Assembly: GCF_963662885.1 (NCBI RefSeq)
Contig: NZ_OY760062.1
Coordinates: 186,001-250,000, forward strand
Reading direction: 5' to 3'
Length of the DNA: 64,000 nucleotides
Source: an uncultured Pseudodesulfovibrio sp.
Lineage (GTDB): Bacteria; Desulfobacterota; Desulfovibrionia; Desulfovibrionales; Desulfovibrionaceae
In this document: one piece after another, positions 41,991 through 50,306 of the stretch
Layout of the letters: every line of letters begins with the position of its first letter
Numbering within the stretch: the first letter of the stretch is position 1
The notes under the pieces: generated by a model
The model's database searches: none
What the model saw: only the letters and a program-made list of their open reading frames with translations
Told to the model about the DNA's origin: nothing
Made by a program: the position numbers and the translations under genes

Positions 41991-43871
41991 CTATGAACAG
42001 AATTTGTTGACGTTCTCCACCAGTGTCCGGGGCGACATGGGCTTCATGATGAAACCGGCCACTCCGGTCCTGTTGGCCTGGGCCTCCAGCTGCGGTTCAA
42101 CATGGCCGGTGCAGATGACCACCTTGCAGTCCGGGACGTTCTCAAGGATGCGGGCAGCCATTTCCATGCCGGTCATGACGGGCATGGACTGGTCCGTGAC
42201 CACCAGCTCGAATCGTCCCTTTCCCCGGAAGAATTCCTTGAGCCCTTCGTTCCCGTTGTTTGCGGTGAACACCTCGTAGCCTGCATCGCGCAGAACGCGC
42301 TGCATGGCCTGCAGGGCCCCGGCGTCGTCGTCCACCAGCAGCAGGCGGCCCGTGGGCCGGGTGGCCGGGCGGGGCTCTCTGGCAAGGGTCTTGGTTTCGG
42401 GCGTCGCGGTACACGGCATGTAGACCGTGAAAGTTGTTCCTCTGCCCGGCGTGGAGTCCACGTGGATGGACCCGCCGTTGCAGGAGACGATGGCGTGGAC
42501 GACGGCCAGCCCCATGCCCGTGCCTCCGCTCTTGGACTTGCTGGTGTAGAACGGCTCGAAGATGCGTTCCACCGCGCTCGGTTCAATGCCGTGTCCGGTG
42601 TCCGCCACGGTCAGGACCACATGATCGCCCAGGGCGACCCCGGTGTGCGGGGCCTCCTGGCGGGAGTCCAGGTGGAGATTGGAAAGGCTGACCGACAGGG
42701 TGCCGCCGTTGGGCATGGCCTGGACCGCATTCCGGCAGAGATTCAGGAGGACCTGCTGGACCTGCGATGGGTTGGCCAGGACGCAGTCGTTTATGGCCGT
42801 GCATTCCATATCCAGGCTTACGCGGTCCGGAAGGGTGGCGTGCAGGATGGCCAGGCTCTCCCGGGCCAGGGGGGTCAGGTGCAGGGGAGAGCGGGTGACC
42901 TCCTGCTGGCGGCTGTATTCCAGGACCTGCTCAACCAGTTCCGAGGCTTTGTACGCGGCCTTGAGCGCCTCGGACAGGGGCGCCTCCATGGGGGTGCCGT
43001 CCGCCTTGCCCAGGGCGTAGTCGATATTAAAGATGATCGGCACCAGGTTGTTGTTCAGGTCGTGGGCGATACCGCCTGCGAGCACGCCGATGGCCCGCAT
43101 CTTCTGGGCCTGGAACAACTCCCGCTCAACCCGCTTCAGTTCTGTGATGTCCACCCCCAGTTCCATGACCAGGGGCTCTCCGTTCACGTCCTCGTATGGG
43201 TAGTCGTAAATGTGAAATGTCCTGCCCTCGCTGTCGGTGAACTGCCAGTCCACGGGTTCGCCTGTGTCGAAGACCCTGAATGTCGGGCAGTGAGGGCAGG
43301 GATCGTCGCGCCCGCCGAACATCTGGTAGCAGCGCCGTCCGCCGACATCGCCGTAAAAGGCCAGTGTCTTCTTGTTGGCGTAGGCAACGGAATAGTCGCG
43401 TCGCTGCATGTACACGAACACGGGCAGTTCGTTGACCACGTTGAAGAACAGGTTGCGGACTCGTTCTCTAAGCATGTCCGACTGCCGTCTCAGGACTTTT
43501 TCGTCGCGCAGGGCGGTCCGAAGCCGCTCCACTTCCGCGTGTCTGTGAACCTCGATAACGATCTCGCCGCCGGGCAGGGGGACCAGTCGGCAGGAGACCA
43601 TCTCCCTGTCCGGGGTCGTCGGGTCTCCGATTTCCACCATCTGTTCGGTTCCGGTCAGGGCCACCTGGGCCAATCCGTCCTCCAGGGGGGACAGCAGGCA
43701 AGGCCGGAAGGGGAGCGAGCTCAATTTACGCCCCTCGGGAAACGGCGCGTCGGCTGGAAGCAGGCGGCTGAACGCGTTGTTGGCGTGGATGATCGTTCCG
43801 TCCGCGGCGAGCACGGCCATGGGGGTCGGGCTCAACCGGGCAAAGACCTGAAGGTCGGAGGGTGTTTTCAT
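41991..43871 (-). CDS. Cytoplasmic PAS sensor kinase with C-terminal receiver
   Basis: The 626-residue protein has no clear membrane span. Two PAS domains occupy about residues 1-115 and 150-255; the second contains a Cys-rich PCPHCPTF segment. The kinase core has LAGGIAHDLNNNLVPIIF and GHGIEPSAVERIFEPFYT/GTGMGLAVV, and residues about 505-626 form a receiver (VVTDQSMPVMTG). It would sense an internal metabolite or redox state and signal to the adjacent sigma-54 regulator. ATG at 43871 is used; ATG at 43895 is eight codons upstream and equally weakly supported. Confidence 0.82.
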   Translation of the reverse strand: MKTPSDLQVFARLSPTPMAVLAADGTIIHANNAFSRLLPADAPFPEGRKLSSLPFRPCLLSPLEDGLAQVALTGTEQMVEIGDPTTPDREMVSCRLVPLPGGEIVIEVHRHAEVERLRTALRDEKVLRRQSDMLRERVRNLFFNVVNELPVFVYMQRRDYSVAYANKKTLAFYGDVGGRRCYQMFGGRDDPCPHCPTFRVFDTGEPVDWQFTDSEGRTFHIYDYPYEDVNGEPLVMELGVDITELKRVERELFQAQKMRAIGVLAGGIAHDLNNNLVPIIFNIDYALGKADGTPMEAPLSEALKAAYKASELVEQVLEYSRQQEVTRSPLHLTPLARESLAILHATLPDRVSLDMECTAINDCVLANPSQVQQVLLNLCRNAVQAMPNGGTLSVSLSNLHLDSRQEAPHTGVALGDHVVLTVADTGHGIEPSAVERIFEPFYTSKSKSGGTGMGLAVVHAIVSCNGGSIHVDSTPGRGTTFTVYMPCTATPETKTLAREPRPATRPTGRLLLVDDDAGALQAMQRVLRDAGYEVFTANNGNEGLKEFFRGKGRFELVVTDQSMPVMTGMEMAARILENVPDCKVVICTGHVEPQLEAQANRTGVAGFIMKPMSPRTLVENVNKFCS

Positions 43872-44152
43872 CTGTTTCCGTGTATCAGTTAACATTTTTC
43901 TACATTTTGACTTTTTCTGAACTATAGTTTTTCCCTTTGAGTTTTTCAATCACAATAATTATTATCCTAAGTATCAGTTTTTAATCATTTTTTACTAACA
44001 ACTGAGTCAGATGAGCAGGTATTAATTTTTATAAAAATATTCTTATTTTTAATAATTGAGAGGGCTAATATGGGCTTCAAAAAAGGTAAGGGTGGTCAAA
44101 AAACTATTTTAACTATTTGATTTTAAAGTGATTCTTTTGAAAAATCAAAAAA

Positions 44153-44167
44153 TGGCACGGCGATTGT
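44153..44167 (+). promoter_or_regulatory. Sigma-54-like promoter of the glutamylation operon
   Basis: TGGCACGGCGATTGT fits TGGCAC-N5-TTGC with one mismatch (C to T at the last -12 base) and the extended consensus at TGGCACG. It lies in a 386-base AT-rich divergent interval (43872-44257) that holds no other recognised gene, 91 bases before the ligase ATG. AT-rich sequence upstream (43960-44120) could hold activator or IHF sites. Confidence 0.75.
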
Positions 44168-44257
44168 AGTAGGGCGAAATATCACATTGATGAAAATTGC
44201 CACGGATCCGTTCCGGGCAAGCGATATCATAAATTGCCAAAATGAGGGAAAGAGACG

Positions 44258-45634
44258 ATGAGCCTGCCAAAACCCAACTCAATCGACAGCATCAAGAAGC
44301 AGATTCGGGACAATGACATCCATTTTGTCCGTTTCGAGCAAGCGGATCTGTACGGCGTGTCCCGAAGCAAGACCGTGCCGGTCGGCGCATTCATGGACTA
44401 CATAGAAAACGGTCTGAATTTCTACGGCGGGCTGCTCGGCCTGGACATTCAGTCCATGGTCCCCTCCGGCACCGGTTACGCCGAGGAAGTGGCCTTCGAA
44501 GATCACTGCACCGTGCCGGACCTGTCCACGTTCACCGTCCTGCCCTGGGTCCCCAACACGGCCAATATCACCGTGGACCCTTACTGGTACGACGGCCGCC
44601 CGGCCATGGCTTCCCCCCGCCTGTTGCTCAAGAAGCTCATCGATGAGTTCGACGCCATGGGCTACATTTGCCGCCTTGGCTACGAGTTCGAGTTCTACGT
44701 GCTCGACAAGGAGACGAAAAAGCCGGTTTACGACGGGCAGCCCATTTTCGTTACGCTCAAAAACAACTTCGACATAGACTACACCTACGATCTGATGCGC
44801 AAGATGGATCAGGCCGGGGTGCGCATCATCACCCAGAACTCGGAACACGGCCCGGGGCAGCAGGAGATCAACCTCTACTACCAGGACGGCCTGGCCGCCG
44901 CGGACACCGCCTTCCTCTACAAGATGGGCTGCAAGGAGATTTCCCTGCAACATGGCTACATCGCCACCTGGCTGACCAAGCCGTTCATCAACTCCAGTGC
45001 CTCCGGTTCCCATTTCCACATCTCTCTCATCGACAAAAAGACCGGCAAGAACGCCTTCAACGCCCCTGACGGCGAGTGCGGCCTGTCCGATCTGGCCCGC
45101 GACTTCCTGGCCGGTATGCTCAAGCACGCTCGGGCAAACACCGTTTTCACCGCGCCGACGGTCAACTGCTACAAGCGTTACCGGGTCAACTCCTTTGCGC
45201 CGCATACCGCCACCTGGGGTATGGAAAACCGCACCGTGGGCATCCGTCTGAAAGGGTGCCGGGGCGAGTCCACCCACTTCGAAAACCGTCTGGCCTGCGG
45301 CGGAACCAACCCGTACCTCCTGGCTCTGTCCACCCTGGCCGCCGGTCTGGAAGGCATCCGCTCCAAACCCGAGCTGCCCGATCCGGTCATGGGCATCGCC
45401 TACGAGGACGACACCCTGCCCAGGCTGCCGTTCACCCTGGATGAGGCCGTTGAAGCCTTTGAACAGGACACCGATCTGCACGCCGTGCTCGATCCGGAAT
45501 TCATCAAGCTGGTTCTGGCCGTGAAGAAGTTCGAGATCGAGACCGCCAAGGCCCAGTTCCCGGACTACGGCACCCCGGAATTCAACAACCGCGTCGATCC
45601 CTGGGAATGGGACTACTACATGGAACTTCTCTAG
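44258..45634 (+). CDS. Glutamine-synthetase-like gamma-glutamyl ligase (PuuA/GlnT-type)
   Basis: The 458-residue product is a GS-superfamily enzyme: YGVSRSKTVPV in the N-terminal beta-grasp domain, metal-site YEFEFYVLD, ATP-site GSHFHISL and a divergent NCYKRYRVNSFAP/WGMENRTVGIRL block. True GS has NSYKRL and WGxRNR there; the changes point to a ligase that makes a gamma-glutamyl amide of an organic amine, as PuuA, GMAS or aniline AtdA1 do. It would be cytoplasmic and use ATP, glutamate and an amine. AGGGA-type ribosome site upstream. It heads an operon with importer, molybdoenzyme and GATase domain. A plain nitrogen-assimilation GS cannot be excluded but fits less well. Confidence 0.8.
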   Translation: MSLPKPNSIDSIKKQIRDNDIHFVRFEQADLYGVSRSKTVPVGAFMDYIENGLNFYGGLLGLDIQSMVPSGTGYAEEVAFEDHCTVPDLSTFTVLPWVPNTANITVDPYWYDGRPAMASPRLLLKKLIDEFDAMGYICRLGYEFEFYVLDKETKKPVYDGQPIFVTLKNNFDIDYTYDLMRKMDQAGVRIITQNSEHGPGQQEINLYYQDGLAAADTAFLYKMGCKEISLQHGYIATWLTKPFINSSASGSHFHISLIDKKTGKNAFNAPDGECGLSDLARDFLAGMLKHARANTVFTAPTVNCYKRYRVNSFAPHTATWGMENRTVGIRLKGCRGESTHFENRLACGGTNPYLLALSTLAAGLEGIRSKPELPDPVMGIAYEDDTLPRLPFTLDEAVEAFEQDTDLHAVLDPEFIKLVLAVKKFEIETAKAQFPDYGTPEFNNRVDPWEWDYYMELL

Positions 45635-45652
45635 GCGCCGCACCTCCTAACC

Positions 45653-45688
45653 CGGGGAGGGGGATTCCTTCCATCCGCCCCCTCCCCG
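45653..45688 (+). other. GC-rich intra-operon hairpin after the ligase gene
   Basis: CGGGGAGGGGG pairs perfectly over 11 bases with CCCCCTCCCCG across a 14-base loop, with no U-run. It lies between the ligase stop and the C45 gene, and probably shapes relative message stability. Confidence 0.7.
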
Positions 45689-45715
45689 TGCGGCAGCCAC
45701 ATTCAAGGAGCATCA

Positions 45716-46813
45716 ATGAGCACCATTCCCGTCATAGAACTGTCCGGCGCCCCCTTTGAAATGGGCCGCGCCCATGGTCAGGCCCTCAAGGACCTGATCG
45801 TCGAATTCGTGGAGTCCGTCACCTCGGTCCACCAGATGAACAACGGGTTCATCAGTGTGGACAAGGACCGGCTCGAAACCTTTTGCATGAAGAATCTCGG
45901 CTATCTCGAAAAGTTCTCCCCGGAGCTGGTTGAGGAGATGCGCGGCATCGCCGAGGGCGCCGGCGTGACCTTCAAGGAGATCCTCTACCTCAACTCCTTC
46001 CTGGAGTTGGAAGACCTGCGCGCGCCCGGCATCGGCGGAACGGTCCTGCCCGACGGCCTGTGGGGCTGCACCACCTTCAATGTCACCCGAGAGGCGGGGG
46101 AGAATGGTCGGGCCTACATCGGCCAGACCTACGACATGGAGAAGTATTACGAAAAATTTCTCTGCCTGCTGCGCATCACCCCGGAGAACGGACCGACCCA
46201 GCTGGTCATTTCGTTCGCCGGTATTCTCGGCCTGAACGGCATGAACTCGGCGGGTGTCGGCGCGGTCATCAACAAGGTGACGGCAACGGACGCACGGCCC
46301 GGCGTGGTCTATCCGTTCATCATGCGCAAGGCGCTGGCCAGCGAACGTATCGGCGACGCCCTTGGCGCAGCCATCTTTTCGCCTCGGGCCGGGGGAATCA
46401 ACTACCAGTTCGCGGGCAGTGGGGTGGCCTTTTGCGCCGAGACTTCGGCGGCCTATTACCAGCTCCTCGACATCGACGGCAGCATCGCCCACACGAACCA
46501 TTTCGTGGGCCGGGATATGCGTCGCTTCGAGACCCCCAACTGGCTTTCCCACGGCGGGTCCATGGTCCGCAAACAGGTGGCCGACAATTTCCTGAAAAAG
46601 CATCGCGGCGCGTTGAACCCGGAAAAGCTCAAGGAGCTGACCCGGGACCATACCAACCATCCCCGGTGCATCTGTGCTCACGGGTTCCCCGGCGAGGACC
46701 CGAAAACGGCCTTCCATACCGTGTTCGCCGTCATCATGGATCCGGAAGCGGGGTGGCTGGAGTTGTGCCCAGGCAACCCCTGCGAAAATACCTACGAACG
46801 CCACGTCCTCTGA
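45716..46813 (+). CDS. C45-family Ntn hydrolase / acyltransferase
   Basis: The 365-residue protein matches the peptidase C45 (acyl-CoA:6-APA acyltransferase-like) family. GAPFEMGRAHGQAL near the start and GLWGCTTFN with Cys118 preceded by Gly are the hallmark; family members self-cleave before that Cys, which becomes the N-terminal nucleophile. GLNGMNSAGVG and the C-terminal DPEAG-WLELCPGNP region also fit. It probably hydrolyses or transfers an acyl/glutamyl group on an amide. AAGGAG precedes the ATG. No signal peptide is seen, so action is cytoplasmic. Second gene of the operon. Confidence 0.82.
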   Translation: MSTIPVIELSGAPFEMGRAHGQALKDLIVEFVESVTSVHQMNNGFISVDKDRLETFCMKNLGYLEKFSPELVEEMRGIAEGAGVTFKEILYLNSFLELEDLRAPGIGGTVLPDGLWGCTTFNVTREAGENGRAYIGQTYDMEKYYEKFLCLLRITPENGPTQLVISFAGILGLNGMNSAGVGAVINKVTATDARPGVVYPFIMRKALASERIGDALGAAIFSPRAGGINYQFAGSGVAFCAETSAAYYQLLDIDGSIAHTNHFVGRDMRRFETPNWLSHGGSMVRKQVADNFLKKHRGALNPEKLKELTRDHTNHPRCICAHGFPGEDPKTAFHTVFAVIMDPEAGWLELCPGNPCENTYERHVL

Positions 46814-46884
46814 CGCGGCGCACATCGGCTGATGATCGGTAGCTGGCAAGCAATTTTAACATATTAAGCAAATTGAGGTGTGCA

Positions 46885-48450
46885 ATGGAAAAGAATCCGA
46901 AGCTGGAAAAAACCCTGCAGGAGTATGAGTCCGGCGGCATGACCCGTCGTTCGTTCCTCAAGACCATGACCACTCTGGGCGTGGCCGCCGCCGTGGCCAA
47001 CGCCGTGGCTCTGTCGCCGCTGGGGGCGGTCAAGGCATTCGCGGCCATCAACGGCCCTGAGGAGCGTGCCTGGGAACTGGCCAAGGTGGCCGCGGCCAAA
47101 GCCACGAAGAAGACCCTGACCCTGCTCATCCCCACCGGTTCCATCGGCAACATGACCCCCTACGTGGACAAGTGGAAGAACGAGCTCGGCATCACCCTTG
47201 AGTTCATCGAGGAACCGGACGAGGTCGTCCACACCAAGGGCATGCAGGAAGCCGTTGCCAAAACCGGCCGTTACGACGTCATGATGCCCACGGCCATGTC
47301 CTACCCGGACTGGATCGATTCCGGCGTCATCTACGACCTGACCGACTGGACCGAAAAGTACGACCCCGAGCTGTTCAACAAGGAATACGGCGTCGTCTTC
47401 CCGGCTTCTCACCACGCCCAGCTGTACAACGGCCGCGTGGCCGGTCTGCTCAACGACGGCGACCAGATCACCCTGCTGTGCCGCAAGGACTACCTTGAGG
47501 ATTCGGCCAAGGCCAAAGCCTTCGAGGACAAGTTCGGCCGCAAGCTGGCTGTTCCCGACACCTGGAAGGAATACTACGATCTGGCCTCGTTCATGCACGA
47601 TCCGGCCAACGGCTTTTACGGCTCCTTGGAATACCGTTCCCCGTACTACGTCAAGTGGATGTTTATGCAGCGCCTCGTGTCCAAGGGCATGCTCTACTTC
47701 GACGGCGAGATGAATCCGACCTTCAATTCCGACGAAGGCGTGGCGGCCCTGGAAGACATGCTCGCCATGAACCAGTTCCTGCATCCCGACGCCTTCTCCT
47801 TCACCTGGTCCTCCAACTACAATGCGTTCGGTCGCGGCGAAGGCTTCATGAACATCGTCTGGCCGTCCGGCTTCAAGTACTCCAAGGCTCCGTCCACCGG
47901 CCCGGCCACCACCGGTCACATCGCGGCCACGGTCATGCCCGCCGACTACACCAAGGACGGCACCAAGCTGTACGCGGGCATGTTCTGCTGGGGCTACGGC
48001 TACGCGGTCTCCAAGTACTCCGCCAACCCTGAGCTGGCTTACGCCTACGCCCAGTGGATGACTTCGCCGACCATCTCCTCCGACGCCATTCCGTACCTCG
48101 GCGGCTACTCCGACCCGTACCGCGTCAACCACATGCTCAAGCCCACCAAGCGTCTGGTCGAGACCTACACCAAGCCGTACCTGCAGACCCTGTACAACAA
48201 CATGGTCAACACCGTGCCCGACTTCTGCCTGCCCGGCGGTTTCGAGTACCAGGACGCCCTGGACAAGGAAGTGCATGCCTGCATGACCGGCTCCAAGAAG
48301 CCCAAGGAAGCCCTGGATCGCGCGGCCCAAAAGTTCGACCGCATCACCCGCCGCATCGGCAAGGACAAGGTCAAGAGCGCCTGGCTCGCCCTGACCAGCC
48401 ACCTGGCCGATCCCATCAAGAAAGCAGCCGGCGTGGATAAGTGGTCCTAA
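46885..48450 (+). CDS. ABC transporter solute-binding protein with Tat signal
   Basis: The 521-residue protein has a twin-arginine signal (GMTRRSFLKTMTTLG, then an Ala-rich stretch ending in AFA near residue 53). The mature chain is an extracellular family 1 binding protein: TLLIPTGSIGNM at the start, RYDVMMPTAMSYPDWIDSG, and a long aromatic-rich second lobe (WSSNYNAFGRGEGFMNI). Tat export suggests cofactor or fast folding. Length and layout resemble GlpV-like (glycerol) and related sugar/polyol binders, but the operon suggests an amine or amide ligand. ATG at 46885 with GAGGTG close upstream. Confidence 0.85.
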   Translation: MEKNPKLEKTLQEYESGGMTRRSFLKTMTTLGVAAAVANAVALSPLGAVKAFAAINGPEERAWELAKVAAAKATKKTLTLLIPTGSIGNMTPYVDKWKNELGITLEFIEEPDEVVHTKGMQEAVAKTGRYDVMMPTAMSYPDWIDSGVIYDLTDWTEKYDPELFNKEYGVVFPASHHAQLYNGRVAGLLNDGDQITLLCRKDYLEDSAKAKAFEDKFGRKLAVPDTWKEYYDLASFMHDPANGFYGSLEYRSPYYVKWMFMQRLVSKGMLYFDGEMNPTFNSDEGVAALEDMLAMNQFLHPDAFSFTWSSNYNAFGRGEGFMNIVWPSGFKYSKAPSTGPATTGHIAATVMPADYTKDGTKLYAGMFCWGYGYAVSKYSANPELAYAYAQWMTSPTISSDAIPYLGGYSDPYRVNHMLKPTKRLVETYTKPYLQTLYNNMVNTVPDFCLPGGFEYQDALDKEVHACMTGSKKPKEALDRAAQKFDRITRRIGKDKVKSAWLALTSHLADPIKKAAGVDKWS

Positions 48451-48474
48451 CCGAGCATCATCATTAACCTTAAG

Positions 48475-48502
48475 CCGGTCCGGGGGCTCGCCCCCGGACC
48501 GG
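48475..48502 (+). other. GC-rich hairpin between binding protein and permease
   Basis: CCGGTCCGGGGG pairs perfectly over 12 bases with CCCCCGGACCGG around CTCG. No U-run follows. Such a hairpin after a binding-protein gene usually keeps that message more abundant than the permease genes downstream. Confidence 0.75.
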
Positions 48503-48515
48503 TCTGGTGGAAAAC

Positions 48516-49445
48516 GTGACACAAACAGCTATCGGCACTTCTCCAAACCGCAGAGGGTTCAGCAACAAGGCCATCGCCCGCATCTTCACGGTGCCGGGGC
48601 AGGTTGTCTCCCTGCTGGTCCTGGTCATGCCGCTTCTGGTGGCATTGTACATGAGCTTCACGGATTGGTCGCCCACGCGGGGCTCCCTGTTCGACGCCTC
48701 GTTCGTGGGCTTCGACAACTATTCGGAACTGCTCATCTGGGACACCCGGTTCATCTACGCGGTTATCCGGACAATCCTCATCTCGGGCATCAGCCTGTGC
48801 CTGGAATTCACCTTCGGCCTCGGTCTGGCAGTGCTTTTCCTGCGCAAGTTCAGGGGAAAATCCCTTCTCTTTTCGGCTTTTCTGACGCCCATGATGATCC
48901 TGCCCGTTGTGGTGGGGTACATCTTCTGGATGCTCTTCCAGTCCAACGGCCCCATCAACCAGATGCTCGAATTCGTGTTCGGGGCGCAGGCTGCCATGGA
49001 CTGGTTCCGGTCCGCCACCCCGGCGGTCCTGGCGGTCATCGTCACCGAGGTCTGGCACTGGACCCCGCTGTTCTTCCTGATCCTGCTCTCAGGGCTGAAT
49101 TCCGTGCCCGAGAACCCGATCCGGGCGGCGGTCATTCTCGGAGCCAACCCCCGCCAGGTCTTCTGGCGCGTGGTCATGCCGACGCTCAAGCCGGTCATCA
49201 TCGTGGCCTTCGTCATCCGTGCCATGGAAGTCATCAAGCTCTTTGACGAGGTCTACATGCTCACCCGAGGCGGTCCCGGTTCCTCCACCGAGACCATCAG
49301 CCTGTACATCTACAAGCTGGCCTTCAACGATTTTCAGCTCGCCTACGGTGCGGCCGCGGCATTCCTGGTCCTGGTGGGATCCCTCCTGCTGGTCCACATG
49401 CTGCTCGCCCCGGTTCGCAACCAGCTCCTGGAGGGCGGTAAGTAA
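48516..49445 (+). CDS. ABC transporter permease 1
   Basis: The 309-residue (from a GTG at 48516, GGTGGA about 5 bases upstream) membrane protein has six hydrophobic segments and the EAA loop NPIRAAVILGANPRQVFWRV near residue 205. It is a MalF/UgpA-type permease of a carbohydrate-uptake-1 style importer. A GTG three codons earlier (48507) is an alternative start. Adjacent permease 2 starts directly after its stop. Confidence 0.88.
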   Translation: MTQTAIGTSPNRRGFSNKAIARIFTVPGQVVSLLVLVMPLLVALYMSFTDWSPTRGSLFDASFVGFDNYSELLIWDTRFIYAVIRTILISGISLCLEFTFGLGLAVLFLRKFRGKSLLFSAFLTPMMILPVVVGYIFWMLFQSNGPINQMLEFVFGAQAAMDWFRSATPAVLAVIVTEVWHWTPLFFLILLSGLNSVPENPIRAAVILGANPRQVFWRVVMPTLKPVIIVAFVIRAMEVIKLFDEVYMLTRGGPGSSTETISLYIYKLAFNDFQLAYGAAAAFLVLVGSLLLVHMLLAPVRNQLLEGGK

Positions 49446-50306
49446 ATGCAAGACAAGAAACTCACCCCCGTGCAGACCGTAATCATGGGCGTAGCCCTGA
49501 TCGTGGTCCTGTTCCCGGTCTTCTGGATCCTGATGACGGCCATCAAGCCGCCGACGGACTGGAACGCCTCCCCGGCAATATGGGTCCCGTCCGAACCCAC
49601 CCTCGTCAACTTCCAGACCCTCTTCGACCCCGAAGCCCTGGGCAAGTACGGCGTGGGCGGCGTGAGCCAGCCAGCCACCAAGGCGGTCTTCGGCTCGCTG
49701 CTGGCGACCATCGTCTCGACGACCCTGTCCGTGATCATCGGTCTTTTCTCGGCCATCGGCATTTCGCGCTACGGGAACAACTCCAAGTCCACGCCCCTGA
49801 TCATCCTGTCCGGGCGCATGTTTCCGCCCGCGGCCATCGCCGTGCCGTTCGTGATCATCTTCTCGAACATCGGGCTCATAGACAGTTACACTGGGCTTAT
49901 CGCCATTTATGTGGCGGTCACGCTGCCGTTCTCCACCTGGATGCTCAAATCCTTTGTGGAAGATCTGCCGCGCGAGATCGAGGAGGCGGCCATGATCGAC
50001 GGACGCGGCAAGCTGGCCGCGCACCTGACCGTGACCATCCCGCTGATCAAGGGCGGGCTGTTCGCCACGACCATGTTCATCTTCATTCTCAACTGGTCGG
50101 AGTTCATGTTTGCTCTGGTCCTGTCCTATTCGAACATCTCGACCATTCCGGTCCAGCTCGCCAAGTACGTCACGGCCACGGCCGGAACCCTGTACGGCGT
50201 GCAGGCCGCCCTGGCCGTCCTGGCCATGGTCCCCCTGGTCATCGTCGGCTACCTCATCCAAGGCCACCTTGCCCGTGGCATGACATTCGGAGCGATCAAG
50301 CAATGA
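49446..50306 (+). CDS. ABC transporter permease 2
   Basis: The 286-residue MalG-type permease has six spans and the EAA loop LPREIEEAAMIDGRGKLAAHL near residue 180. FKIL-type N-terminus with LFPVFWILMTAIKPP is typical of the MalG/UgpE group. It starts at the base after the preceding stop and its own stop overlaps the first ATPase start, showing tight coupling. Confidence 0.88.
   Translation: MQDKKLTPVQTVIMGVALIVVLFPVFWILMTAIKPPTDWNASPAIWVPSEPTLVNFQTLFDPEALGKYGVGGVSQPATKAVFGSLLATIVSTTLSVIIGLFSAIGISRYGNNSKSTPLIILSGRMFPPAAIAVPFVIIFSNIGLIDSYTGLIAIYVAVTLPFSTWMLKSFVEDLPREIEEAAMIDGRGKLAAHLTVTIPLIKGGLFATTMFIFILNWSEFMFALVLSYSNISTIPVQLAKYVTATAGTLYGVQAALAVLAMVPLVIVGYLIQGHLARGMTFGAIKQ

Noticed and set aside
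40292..43892. Long + strand frames opposite the third two-component pair
   Set aside because: They are mirror frames of the regulator and kinase, which carry all expected motifs.
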